From NCBI GenBank assembly GCA_001768195.1, contig MENI01000005.1:34999-98998 (forward strand): a DNA stretch of 64,000 bases. The letters run 5' to 3'. Made by a program: the position numbers and the translations under genes. The notes under the pieces are model-generated. The model saw only the letters and a list, made by a program, of their open reading frames with translations, did not search any database and was not told where the DNA came from. This DNA comes from Bacteroidetes bacterium GWA2_40_15. GTDB taxonomy: Bacteria > Bacteroidota > Bacteroidia > Bacteroidales > VadinHA17. Position 1 is the first letter of the stretch, and the number at the start of each line of letters is the position of its first letter. Shown here piece after piece: positions 36,442 through 44,836 of the stretch.

Positions 36442-37203
36442 TTACTTTCCGGAAAGCCAATCCAGGAATAAAGTAACTTTTTCCTTGCTTATTGTTATTT
36501 TCTCACTAAATGGGATAGTTAAAGAAACATTTAGTTTCCTGGCAAAATACTGAGAGGCATCTTTTATAGCATTACGGTTTATGAGAAATTGCCTGTTTGC
36601 CCTGAAGAAATTATCACCGGCAATTGGTTCCAGTTCTTCTATAGTCTTGTTAATTGTATGGTGTTTGCGAGTAAAAGTAATAAGATGTGTTACTTCATTT
36701 TCGATGTAAAAAATCGCAATATCCTCAGCTTTGACAGGAATTATGTTCTCCCTTTGATAAACTAAAATAGTGTTTTTCTTAATATTTGTTCTGTTCTCAA
36801 ATAATTCGAGGATTTTTGAGAATGATGTATCAGTTTTTAAAAAGTTGTTTTTCAGTGTTTTGTATCGTTGTAAAGCATCCTGGATCGTCTGTTTGGAGAA
36901 AGGCTTCAGGATGTAATCAATCCCATTTGTTTTGAATGCCTTTAATGCATATTCATCGAACGCGGTGCAAAATATTACCGGGACAGTAATAGAACATTTC
37001 TGAAAAATTTCAAAGCTAAGGCCGTCGCCTAATTGGATGTCGCAAAATATAAGATCAGGATCTCTGTTCTCCTTGAAATATGAAATGGACTCTTTAACTG
37101 AATTGAGAATAGCTGTTATCTGAACTGTTTTATCAACTTTCAGAATGGTAACAGCAAGGTCATTTGCTGTCAGTTCTTCATCCTCTATAATTACTATTTT
37201 CAT
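36442..37203 (-). CDS. LytTR-family response regulator
   Basis: 253 residues. The receiver domain (1-120) has IIEDEELTANDLA, phospho-acceptor Asp in LIFCDIQLGDG, and KPF in DYILKPFSKQ. The C-terminal LytTR DNA-binding domain (about 145-250) has VKAEDIAIFYIENEVTHL and FFRANRQFLINRNAIKD. It overlaps its kinase by 26 bases. Such pairs often govern the neighbouring export genes in Bacteroidota. Confidence 0.93.
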   Translation of the reverse strand: MKIVIIEDEELTANDLAVTILKVDKTVQITAILNSVKESISYFKENRDPDLIFCDIQLGDGLSFEIFQKCSITVPVIFCTAFDEYALKAFKTNGIDYILKPFSKQTIQDALQRYKTLKNNFLKTDTSFSKILELFENRTNIKKNTILVYQRENIIPVKAEDIAIFYIENEVTHLITFTRKHHTINKTIEELEPIAGDNFFRANRQFLINRNAIKDASQYFARKLNVSLTIPFSEKITISKEKVTLFLDWLSGK

Positions 37204-38230
37204 CGGTAAGAATTTTTATACTTACTGAAAATTGATCCTCTGAGTTTCTAATGATAATTTCATCGCCTGATAAAATATTGTAACGTTCTGCAAGATTAAT
37301 TAATCCCAATCCGGGGGATGACTCTGATATTAATTTCTTTCGGATGTTATTACTTACAATAATACGACCATCTTCATATCGGATTTTAATCTTCAAAGGG
37401 GTTTCATTGGTCAGGGCATTATGCTTTATCGCATTTTCAGCTAATAATTGCAGTGAAAATACGGGAATAAATCCTGATCCCAGTTGTTCATCAGGAATAT
37501 CTATGCTGAATTGCAAAGCTCCGGCATACCTTATCTTTTGCATCTCCAGGTAATCAAGACACAATTTCAGCTCACCACTTCCCCTAACAACATTCTCTTC
37601 TCCTGCCGATATGGAAATTCGTAGAAAATCTGACAGTTTTACAAGATAATCTTCAGCAGCCTCTGGCGATTTATTAATAAGCGATTTTAATGTATTAAGT
37701 GAATTGAAAAGAAAATGAGGATGTATCTGCTGCTTCAATTGCTGATTCAATGCCTCAGTATTTTTTAATTTTAACCGGGCATTTTCGATTTCAATTTCGG
37801 TCTGCTTACCTCTTATTAAAATCAAATCCTGAATGATTAGAATGACAGTATTAATTGATAAGCCAAGAACAGAAGGAGCAAATGGAGCATGTCTGAAATT
37901 CATAGCCGGAATATCAAGCTGGCTGTAAAAGCATAATCTGAGCATTCTCATTGCAGCTATAATTATGATTACTGAAATAACATAACTCAAAATATATCTT
38001 AGAACTCTGCTATATTTAAATGCTTTAATATTTTCAGACACATAAAACAGAAATATGTTTAACCACCAGACTGATAAAGTTGCCAAAGTAATGATCAGCA
38101 CAGCTTTGGGAAAGATACTAACCGATACCGCTTTATGGATGAAAATGGGAGTAATGGCTAAGATGCCAATTAACGGTGATGTATAAATTGCAATCTTAAA
38201 AAGTCTGTTAATATTTGAATCCGGCTTCAT
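37178..38230 (-). CDS. LytS/YehU-type sensor histidine kinase
   Basis: 350 residues from the ATG at 38228-38230. Four hydrophobic helices (about 15-140) precede the His_kinase domain with QLKQQIHPHFLFNSLNTLK. A HATPase follows (LLAENAIKHNAL, PGLGLINLAERY). It lacks a large sensor domain, so it probably senses within the membrane. It is translationally coupled to the LytTR regulator. Confidence 0.92.
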   Translation of the reverse strand: MKPDSNINRLFKIAIYTSPLIGILAITPIFIHKAVSVSIFPKAVLIITLATLSVWWLNIFLFYVSENIKAFKYSRVLRYILSYVISVIIIIAAMRMLRLCFYSQLDIPAMNFRHAPFAPSVLGLSINTVILIIQDLILIRGKQTEIEIENARLKLKNTEALNQQLKQQIHPHFLFNSLNTLKSLINKSPEAAEDYLVKLSDFLRISISAGEENVVRGSGELKLCLDYLEMQKIRYAGALQFSIDIPDEQLGSGFIPVFSLQLLAENAIKHNALTNETPLKIKIRYEDGRIIVSNNIRKKLISESSPGLGLINLAERYNILSGDEIIIRNSEDQFSVSIKILTDENSNYRG

Positions 38231-38433
38231 AGTGACACAAAGGTAAAGCCTGAAGTTGATAAAATACACAAAATTCGACTAAAGCGGACATTTATTTGCC
38301 TGAAACGGACAATTTAAGGTAGTGCAACTCGTATATGCCTAACTAACGAAAATTTGTTTTGATGCAGAATTGAAGTGTCTGGGAGTATTCCATAAATTGA
38401 AGAGATGGGTGCTTTGACTCATTAAATCTGCAT

Positions 38434-39054
38434 TTATTTTACCCCTTTAATTACAACAAAACTTCCTTTCCCAAATCCCTGTACTGGCTGTTCAATTTCA
38501 GTGTTGCCCGGGTTTTTCAGTGTTTGATAAATATCGGTTACATTAAAATGCTTTGATTCTACAAGATTAATAATCTCAGAAGCAGCGAAAAAATTTGCAT
38601 GCTTATAAAATTTGCTTTTTTCTTTGCCTTTTTCAAGGAACTTCCCAAACGTAGTGGCTTTGTCGATTATTGCAATAATAATTTCTCCCTTCGGTTTTAA
38701 TATACGATGGGCTTCCATTATTGCCTTTCCGGGATTATCAATAAAACATATCGATGTAATAAAGGTAGCGTAATCAAAAGAGGCATTAGGATAAGGCAAA
38801 TTTTCAGCTACCCCCTTCACAACATTTCTTCCTCTTTTGCGTGCGATAGCTAACATTTTTTCTGAGGGATCAATACCAGATTGAATACCCAGTTTTTCGG
38901 CAAAGATTCCACTGCCAATTCCTATTTCAACACCTTTTTTCCCAACCGGAACTACCTGCTTTAACGCAAGTAATTCAGACTGGAAGAGATTTCCATTTTC
39001 AATAAACCATTTTTCATATTCTAAAGTAAGGCTATCGAAAGGGTTGTGTGCCAT
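38434..39054 (-). CDS. Class I SAM-dependent methyltransferase
   Basis: 206 residues. SAM loop GVEIGIGSGIFAEKLG, then GIDPSEKMLAIARKRG, VKGVAENLPYPNASFDYATF and AHRILKPKGEIIIAIID, all typical of Methyltransf_11. The substrate is unknown. It ends a run of sulfur genes and starts 2 bases after the DsrE gene stop, so a sulfur or metalloid substrate is possible but unproven. Confidence 0.85.
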   Translation of the reverse strand: MAHNPFDSLTLEYEKWFIENGNLFQSELLALKQVVPVGKKGVEIGIGSGIFAEKLGIQSGIDPSEKMLAIARKRGRNVVKGVAENLPYPNASFDYATFITSICFIDNPGKAIMEAHRILKPKGEIIIAIIDKATTFGKFLEKGKEKSKFYKHANFFAASEIINLVESKHFNVTDIYQTLKNPGNTEIEQPVQGFGKGSFVVIKGVK

Positions 39055-39056
39055 TT

Positions 39057-39413
39057 CTAAAATGTTATAACCTTATCACTTTCAATTGTCCACTGTGTTA
39101 GTTCTTTCATTGTACTCATCTCTGCTCCTTCGACAAGTTTCATTTCTTTAATTCCACGGGCATCAGCACATGACCCGCATAGTTTTACTTTGCCTTTCTT
39201 CATTAAAACTGCTTTCAACATCCTTTCAATATTGTAATACCCGTTTGGCGTATTCTGATTTGGTAATGCACATGTAACAGCATCAGCCATAAGGAATACA
39301 CACAAATCGGTGACTTCATAATCTTTTTGAATTTGCATAGCCAGACGTAAACCGTTATACGCTTTTTCCGTCCCATAAGGAGCATCATTGATTAGGATTA
39401 AAACTTTTTTCAT
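39057..39413 (-). CDS. DsrE-family protein
   Basis: 118 residues. MKKVLILINDAPYGTEKAYNG, VCVFLMADAV-like strand (LCVFLMADAVTCAL) and the Cys pair in KLCGSCADARGIK. It resembles DsrE/YchN-type persulfide carriers and lies in an apparent operon with a second DsrE protein, a cysteine desulfurase and an SQR-like enzyme. Confidence 0.87.
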   Translation of the reverse strand: MKKVLILINDAPYGTEKAYNGLRLAMQIQKDYEVTDLCVFLMADAVTCALPNQNTPNGYYNIERMLKAVLMKKGKVKLCGSCADARGIKEMKLVEGAEMSTMKELTQWTIESDKVITF

Positions 39414-39480
39414 TTTTTTTGGGTTTAGAAATTTATATTAAATATTATTTCCCAGATCGATGGAAAGTGAATTCATTAAT

Positions 39481-39906
39481 TTAAAATGTTAAAACAATCG
39501 TATTTTCACGAATGAGTTCGTACAAATCTTTAAGTGAAGAGAATTTGCATACCTCTGGTTCATTATTGTTTCTGCTTTGTAAGCAGGTACCACAACCAAG
39601 TATTGTTCCTCCCTTTTCCAAAAAAGTGTCTACCTGTTCATTTAAATCTTTGTTTTCTTTAACCAAATTATCTACTTCCACTCCTTTTCCCAATAGAAAT
39701 ATACGAACAGTATCGCCCTGGGTTTTTGAATAGTTAGCAAGCCTTAAGGCATTCCATACAGTTTCAACATCATTGGAATAAATTACCATGCCGATTGAAG
39801 TTGATAGTTGCTTCTTATTTTCCACTGGAGAGGAATCATTTGAGCAACTATTTAACGAAAGAAAAAGAGAAAGAAAAAGTGTCAGGAAAATGATTGATTT
39901 ATTCAT
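39481..39906 (-). CDS. DsrE-family lipoprotein
   Basis: 141 residues from ATG 39904-39906. A signal with a lipobox ends LSLNSCSNDSS, so it should be lipidated and face the periplasm. The mature part is DsrE-like (GMVIYSNDVETVWNALRLA, VRIFLLGKGVEV) with ILGCGTCLQSRN. A lipid-anchored DsrE is unusual because these proteins normally act in the cytoplasm. It could bind extracytoplasmic sulfane sulfur made by the SQR-like enzyme. Confidence 0.85.
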   Translation of the reverse strand: MNKSIIFLTLFLSLFLSLNSCSNDSSPVENKKQLSTSIGMVIYSNDVETVWNALRLANYSKTQGDTVRIFLLGKGVEVDNLVKENKDLNEQVDTFLEKGGTILGCGTCLQSRNNNEPEVCKFSSLKDLYELIRENTIVLTF

Positions 39907-39931
39907 AATTATCATAATTAAAGATTGATTT

Positions 39932-41074
39932 TCAGTTAGTAAGTTTCAGGACTTTATCTGAAATTGCCCCAATAGCCATGTCAATTTCTTTATCGGTTGT
40001 GTATTTACCTGTTGAAATTCGAACAGTGCATGTCGCAATTTTGATATCAATGTTCATGGCCTTTAAAACAGATGATATTTCAACTGAATCAGCATGACAA
40101 GCCGAGCCGGTTGAAATAAATACTTCATTTCCGATCAGTGATGTAAGGGCATGAGCATCGACTTTCTCGAATGCGATACTCAGGGTATTTGGCAGACAGT
40201 TTTTTAAATCGGCATTAAGTTTAACTATTGAACCTAATTTTTGTCGCAATCCTGATATAAGCCTTTCCCGCATCCGATACATATGTGCGTTATTTATTTC
40301 AAGATCTCTCTGTGCTATTTCACATGCTTTTCCCAGGGCAACGATGTAAGGTACATTTTCAGTTCCGGGTCTGATTCCTTTTTCCTGTCCGGCCCCATAC
40401 ATCAGGTTTTCAATTTTGGTGCCCTGTTTGATGTAGATTGCGCCAATACCTTTTGGAGCATATAATTTATGACCGGCTATAGAGAGTAAATCAACACCAA
40501 GCGTATTAACATCAACTTTAATCTTTCCAACGGATTGAGCCGCATCTGTATGAAAAACTATTTTTTTTTGTTTTGCAATAGCGGCAATTTCCTGAATTGG
40601 TTGAATTGTACCTACTTCGTTATTAGCTTGCATTATGGTAATCAGCACAGTATCCGATCGAATAGCATTTTCAACATCCTCAGGATTTACTGTTCCTTTC
40701 ATATCAACCGGGAGCCATGTAATTTCATATCCCATTGAATTGAGATGCTTGCAAACTTCTGTTACTGCCGGGTGTTCAATTGATGAAGTTATAATATGCT
40801 TTCCTTTTTCTTTATTTGCTAGTGAGACACCTTGTATGGCATGATTGTTTGACTCAGTACCGCCGCTGGTAAAAATGATTTCTTCAGGATTGGCATTTAT
40901 TAAGTCAGCTACCTGCTTTCTTGCCCTGTTAACAGCTTCCTTGTTGTCTCTTCCAATTGAATATGAACTGGAAGGATTGCCAAAGAAGGTTTGAATATAC
41001 GGAATCATTTCTTTTGCAACCTCCGGATCAACCGGGGTGGTGGCGTTATAGTCGAGATAAACCGGTTTTTTCAT
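39932..41074 (-). CDS. Cysteine desulfurase (NifS/IscS type)
   Basis: 380 residues from ATG 41072-41074, chosen because KKPVYLDYNATTPVDPEV is the canonical start. It has TSGGTESNNHAIQG, FHTDAAQSVGK, the PLP Lys in LSIAGHKLYAPKGIGA and the catalytic Cys in STGSACHAD. It releases sulfur from cysteine as an enzyme persulfide. No iscU or nifU scaffold is adjacent, and the neighbours are DsrE proteins and an SQR, so it may feed sulfur relay rather than Fe-S assembly. Confidence 0.9.
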   Translation of the reverse strand: MKKPVYLDYNATTPVDPEVAKEMIPYIQTFFGNPSSSYSIGRDNKEAVNRARKQVADLINANPEEIIFTSGGTESNNHAIQGVSLANKEKGKHIITSSIEHPAVTEVCKHLNSMGYEITWLPVDMKGTVNPEDVENAIRSDTVLITIMQANNEVGTIQPIQEIAAIAKQKKIVFHTDAAQSVGKIKVDVNTLGVDLLSIAGHKLYAPKGIGAIYIKQGTKIENLMYGAGQEKGIRPGTENVPYIVALGKACEIAQRDLEINNAHMYRMRERLISGLRQKLGSIVKLNADLKNCLPNTLSIAFEKVDAHALTSLIGNEVFISTGSACHADSVEISSVLKAMNIDIKIATCTVRISTGKYTTDKEIDMAIGAISDKVLKLTN

Positions 41075-41138
41075 CTTAATCTGTTTTTGTTGGTTTAGAA
41101 CCATTTGGATCAAAACCATTTTTTCAAAAAGTATTTCA

Positions 41139-42374
41139 CTAAAGTTTAATTGGAATACCGGTTAACTTGCCGCCAGATTGAAGAAAAATTTTATAGAATA
41201 CTTTTTTAAAACCAAACGGACTAAGCCACCATTTTTCAAAAAGTACTTTTCCGATATGCCATTTCTTGCCAATTTTTTTAAGACTGACTTTTGGATGCGG
41301 AACTCCAAAAAAATCGCCATAAGCAAATCCTGCCAAATCTTCACCTGCTTCCAGCATACAATATCCATCGGCACAGAATTTTTCATCAGCATTTTCACCT
41401 CTGATTTTCTTAACAATATTTTTTGCAACAACATCAGCCTGCAAATGAGAAAAAACCCCGGCTTTGGGCAGCATCATCGGTTTATCCGGGATCCATCTGC
41501 CGGGCAAAGGTATAGATGTAATATCCCCAATGGCAAAAACGTTTTCATACTTTGTTTGAAGGGATGCCGGATTCACATCTACCCAGCCGTTTGCATTCGC
41601 CAAATCTGATGTGCGAATAACCCCGGGAGCCTGGTGAGGTGGAATAACGATGAGCAGATCATATTCATAAGTATCTTTCCCATTGAAAAACAGTTGTTTT
41701 AATTTTGTGTCAACCGAATTAAGCTGCATCGACGGATGGAAACGGATTCCTTTCTTGTCGAGTATGCTTTTGACCGCATTACCAAGTTCCGGTCCTGCAA
41801 CAGGCAAAGGTTGTGGCTCAGGGGTAAAAAGGTTGATTTCAACTTTCTCCCGAATTCCTTTTGATTTGAGAAAATCTTCAATAAGCATTGCCCCTTCGTG
41901 CGGGGCACCGGGGCATTTGTATGGCATTGATGAAATTACCAGTGCAACCTTACCGCCCGAAAAGTTTTTCAGCGTTTCATGTAATTTTGCCGCACCTTCA
42001 AATGTATAGAAGGTATGAGCGCTTTCATCCCAACCCTGAATTTTTTCAAACGCTAAATCGGCGCCAAGCGCTATTACGAGAAAATCATAATGGTATTCTT
42101 TCTCATCCGCTTTTATTTTCTGTTCAGCCGGGACAATTTCATTAACAATGGCATTTACTACTTCAATATTCTTCTTCAGAAGCGATTTGAGAGGGACACT
42201 TATTTGTTTTTTCTTACGGTCGCCGTTCATTAGCCATAAATAGGAAGGAGCGAACGTGTGTTCTTTATTCTTTTCGATCAGGATAATTTTGTGCTCCCTG
42301 TTTAGGCAGTTGCTAAGTTCATTAGCGGTTACAATTCCGCCAACCCCGCCTCCAATAATTATAATTGTTTTCAT
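41139..42374 (-). CDS. SQR-like FAD-dependent pyridine nucleotide-disulfide oxidoreductase
   Basis: 411 residues. FAD loop IIGGGVGGIVTANEL, LIEKNKEHTFAPSYLW, then the first redox Cys in MPYKCPGAPHEGAM, a second FAD contact FAIGDITSIPLP and Cys in FCADGYCMLEAGEDL. Two conserved Cys spaced like this are the hallmark of sulfide:quinone oxidoreductases and flavocytochrome-c-like enzymes, which turn sulfide into sulfane sulfur at the membrane. The C-terminus is amphipathic. The gene sits 5 bases from the ArsR-rhodanese gene. Confidence 0.88.
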   Translation of the reverse strand: MKTIIIIGGGVGGIVTANELSNCLNREHKIILIEKNKEHTFAPSYLWLMNGDRKKKQISVPLKSLLKKNIEVVNAIVNEIVPAEQKIKADEKEYHYDFLVIALGADLAFEKIQGWDESAHTFYTFEGAAKLHETLKNFSGGKVALVISSMPYKCPGAPHEGAMLIEDFLKSKGIREKVEINLFTPEPQPLPVAGPELGNAVKSILDKKGIRFHPSMQLNSVDTKLKQLFFNGKDTYEYDLLIVIPPHQAPGVIRTSDLANANGWVDVNPASLQTKYENVFAIGDITSIPLPGRWIPDKPMMLPKAGVFSHLQADVVAKNIVKKIRGENADEKFCADGYCMLEAGEDLAGFAYGDFFGVPHPKVSLKKIGKKWHIGKVLFEKWWLSPFGFKKVFYKIFLQSGGKLTGIPIKL

Positions 42375-42378
42375 ACGC

Positions 42379-43044
42379 TTAATTTATTTGATTGCTTTCT
42401 AATTGTTTCATTTTCCACTCCGGATAACCTTCGTCCAATCGGCGGACCTGGTATCCCTGTTCTTTCAGGAGTTTTACAGCTTCGTCGGCCAGAACGCAAA
42501 ATGGCCCGCGGCAATAGGCAATAATCGCTTTGTCTATGGCTATGCTTTTCAGGCTGGCCATCAGTTCACTCATGGGGATTGAGACAGCTCCGGTGATATG
42601 CCCGAATTCAAATTCAATTGATGGGCGAACATCCAGCAGTAATATATTTTCGGCTTCAATCATTTGTTCCAGTTCACCAAGCCTAACAGCATTCTGCGAG
42701 TTATTGTCTTCCCGCTGACGGTTCATTATCTTCTCAAGTTCAGCGATTTCTTTTACCGCATACTTAATTACATGTTGATATAATGAAAGGAAATCATCGC
42801 TGATCAGGGAATAGTAAACATAGTGCCCTTCTTTCCGGGATTTAACGATATTGTTGTTTTTCAATACTTGTAAGTGTTGAGATGCATTAGCTATTGAGAG
42901 GTTTGTAGTTTGTACTATACCTTCCACACTTTTTTCACCCTGCGAAAGCATTTCAATTATTTCTAAGCGAAATGGATTAGAAAGTGCTTTAAGCACTTTT
43001 GAAAGCCCATCGTACATTGCATCCTTGAATTCTCTGCCTTCCAT
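42379..43044 (-). CDS. ArsR-family regulator fused to a rhodanese domain
   Basis: 221 residues. The N-terminal winged helix (about 10-95) has LSNPFRLEIIEML and ANASQHLQVLKNNNIV. The C-terminal rhodanese domain (about 125-215) has LLLDVRPSIEFEFGHI and active-site loop CRGPFC. There is no Cys in the DNA-binding half, unlike the sulfide sensors BigR and SqrR, so any persulfide sensing would fall to the rhodanese loop. It is the first gene of the SQR/desulfurase/DsrE block and probably controls it. Confidence 0.9.
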   Translation of the reverse strand: MEGREFKDAMYDGLSKVLKALSNPFRLEIIEMLSQGEKSVEGIVQTTNLSIANASQHLQVLKNNNIVKSRKEGHYVYYSLISDDFLSLYQHVIKYAVKEIAELEKIMNRQREDNNSQNAVRLGELEQMIEAENILLLDVRPSIEFEFGHITGAVSIPMSELMASLKSIAIDKAIIAYCRGPFCVLADEAVKLLKEQGYQVRRLDEGYPEWKMKQLESNQIN

Positions 43045-43204
43045 TGTATTTAAACTTTGTTGAAGTGCAAAGATAAAAAGAATTATTCAATTATTCAATA
43101 GAATTATTGAATAATTGAGATTTATATATAAAATAATTTTCAAAAGGAGGTGAAAACATACTCTATATAGTCAATAGACAAACATCTGCACATTTTTTAT
43201 TTAA

Positions 43205-43399
43205 ATGACTATCGGTAATCATGAACAAATTATACCAAATCACTTGAAAATCAATTTATTTACCCCATCCCCAAGGGGAGTAAATTGATTTTGACTTCGT
43301 CGAGCTCCTCCGCTTCGCGTCGTCGGTTCTTCGCTCCCCATGGGGTGGGGGTAAACGAAGAAAATCAATAGGTATATATGCAAGATTCCCGATACTCAT
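43205..43399 (-). repeat. 195-bp MITE-like element, copy 2 (inverted)
   Basis: It begins ATGACTATCGGTAATCAT and ends GATTCCCGATACTCAT, the mirror image of copy 1 at 34825-35019. The central GC-rich part (around 43300-43340) is identical over most of its length. It lies in the 710-base gap between the ArsR-rhodanese gene and the response-regulator remnant. The orientation is opposite to copy 1, so the two bracket about 8.2 kb as an inverted repeat. Confidence 0.85.
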
Positions 43400-43562
43400 A
43401 AAATATAATATTACAAATAATTTGTGAAGTGCTTGAAAAAGAAGCTACATAAGAGAGGTAAGAGTATTTTGTACTTTAGGAGTTTCCATAAAGTTACAAT
43501 ATTTTATTTATACTAATATTTCATATATTTGAATATAATTAATCGAAGCGTTAGCTGTTTTC

Positions 43563-43704
43563 CTGTTACAGAAAACTGGTAATTTTCAATACTCACAGGT
43601 AAATAAGCGAAACGTTCACGTCAAAGGCGTGGGCTTTCCTTATTTGTGAGTGTGGGTATACCAGTACCTCTGTAACAGATATTGGTTAAAGACCCACGCT
43701 GACG
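43563..43704 (+). ncRNA. Candidate structured RNA or attenuator
   Basis: Nested complementarity is visible. CTGTTACAG (43563-43571) pairs with CTGTAACAG (43670-43678). ACTGGTA (43575-43581) pairs with TACCAGT (43659-43665). CTCACA plus AAATAAG (43592-43607) pairs with CTTATTTGTGAG (43639-43650). The innermost loop (CGTCA..GCGTGGGCTTT, 43619-43637) is also complementary to AAAGACCCACGCTGACG (43688-43704), which is followed by TTTTT. The last pairing would be a terminator or pseudoknot. It is upstream of the regulator gene at 43756. No known family is recognised. Confidence 0.45.
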
Positions 43705-43755
43705 TTTTTATAATTGACTTAATTGGGTCCGGTGAGGTATTAAATATTATAAAAA

Positions 43756-44397
43756 ATGAGAAGACAAACAACTTTGTCGAGACAGGATATTGATAAAATA
43801 AGAAAATCGGATGAGTTAATCATTGCTGATAAAGAACTTTCTTTTCAAAACGACGAGAAAGAAAAACAGGCAGCAGAGTTAATTAAAGCCAAAAAACACG
43901 CCGAAGAAAGCGAAGAAGGGAAATGCTCAATATCTTCTTTTACTATTCCTTACAATGGTGAACCAAAAGAAAAAAATAGCACTAAAAATGTTGTTTCGGC
44001 TGATGGAACAGAGAACCAGATTAAAAACCTCAAAATATTAATTGCCGAAGACGACGAAATATCGAGTCTGCTCATTACAAGGTTCGTTAAAATATTTGGT
44101 CAGGAAGTTTTAAAAGCAAGAACAGGAGTTGAAGCTGTTGAAGCTTGCCGCAATAACCCTGATATCGATTTGGTTATGATGGATATTCGAATGCCTGAAA
44201 TGGACGGATATGAAGCCACCAGGCAAATACGACAATTTAACAAAGACGTGGTCATTATTGCACAAACAGCTTTAGCACTAACTGGTGACAGAGAAAAGGC
44301 AATAGAGGCCGGATGTAATGATTATATTTCAAAACCATTCCGTCCGGCCTTATTGACTGAGTTAATAGTAAAACAATTTATAAAAAAAGACAAGTGA
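43756..44397 (+). CDS. Receiver-domain protein, remnant of a hybrid histidine kinase
   Basis: 213 residues. The N-terminal 1-55 is a kinase linker coiled coil (ADKELSFQNDEKEKQAAELI, then KAKKHAEESE) that in hybrid kinases runs into the HisKA domain. Here it jumps to SISSFTIPYNGEPKEKN, the segment that normally closes the HATPase domain. Residues about 93-213 are an intact receiver: IAEDDEISS, phospho-acceptor in VMMDIRMPEMDGYEA, AQTALALTGD and ISKPF. The catalytic kinase core is thus deleted in frame. It may still act as a phosphate sink. Confidence 0.8.
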   Translation: MRRQTTLSRQDIDKIRKSDELIIADKELSFQNDEKEKQAAELIKAKKHAEESEEGKCSISSFTIPYNGEPKEKNSTKNVVSADGTENQIKNLKILIAEDDEISSLLITRFVKIFGQEVLKARTGVEAVEACRNNPDIDLVMMDIRMPEMDGYEATRQIRQFNKDVVIIAQTALALTGDREKAIEAGCNDYISKPFRPALLTELIVKQFIKKDK

Positions 44398-44527
44398 TTG
44401 CGGCAGAAAAATTCTAACCACAGTAAGCAGTGTGATTTTATAGGATTTTTAAGAAGTTTATAAGAGAGAGATTTTTATTTAAAATTTGAATTAACCCGGG
44501 ACATTGCTTTTCATAGCATTGTCCGCT

Positions 44528-44823
44528 TTATGTCATATTTAATGTTCTCCGCAACTTTTCACCCACTGTTTGCCCTTTAAGATTATCAACCACTAACATC
44601 CTGACAAATCGGAATTTGGTAGGTTTATTGAACTTTTTGGTTTTCTCAAATTCGTGTACTGTTGATGCCATCACCATAACCGTACTTTGCTTTTGGCTTC
44701 CTCGTTCCCTCTTTTTTGGAGTAGATTTTGCCTCATCATATTTCTCTGTATCAACACTTTCAAAAATGCTTCGTCCAATTCAACATTCTTATCCAATTGA
44801 TATTTACTGTCCCTGTATCTCAT
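44528..44823 (-). pseudogene. IS1595-family transposase remnant
   Basis: From ATG 44821-44823 the minus strand reads RYRDSKYQLDKNVELDEAFF; after one frameshift it continues KKRERGSQKQSTVMVMA, then KPTKFRFVRMLVVDNLKGQT, to a stop at 44528-44530. The ELDE(A/G)FF acidic motif and the RGS-K--V-VM segment are characteristic of IS1595/ISXO2-like DDE transposases. Both the N-terminal zinc ribbon and the C-terminal catalytic part are gone, so it is a dead fragment. Confidence 0.75.
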
Positions 44824-44836
44824 GGTATCCGTATTA

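Noticed and set aside
41178-41609. 143-residue plus-strand frame opposite the SQR-like gene
   Set aside because: Antisense shadow; the minus-strand FAD and Cys motifs show which strand is coding.
43563-43704. Retron or group II intron as explanation of the structured region
   Set aside because: No reverse transcriptase or intron domain V-like hairpin was found nearby.
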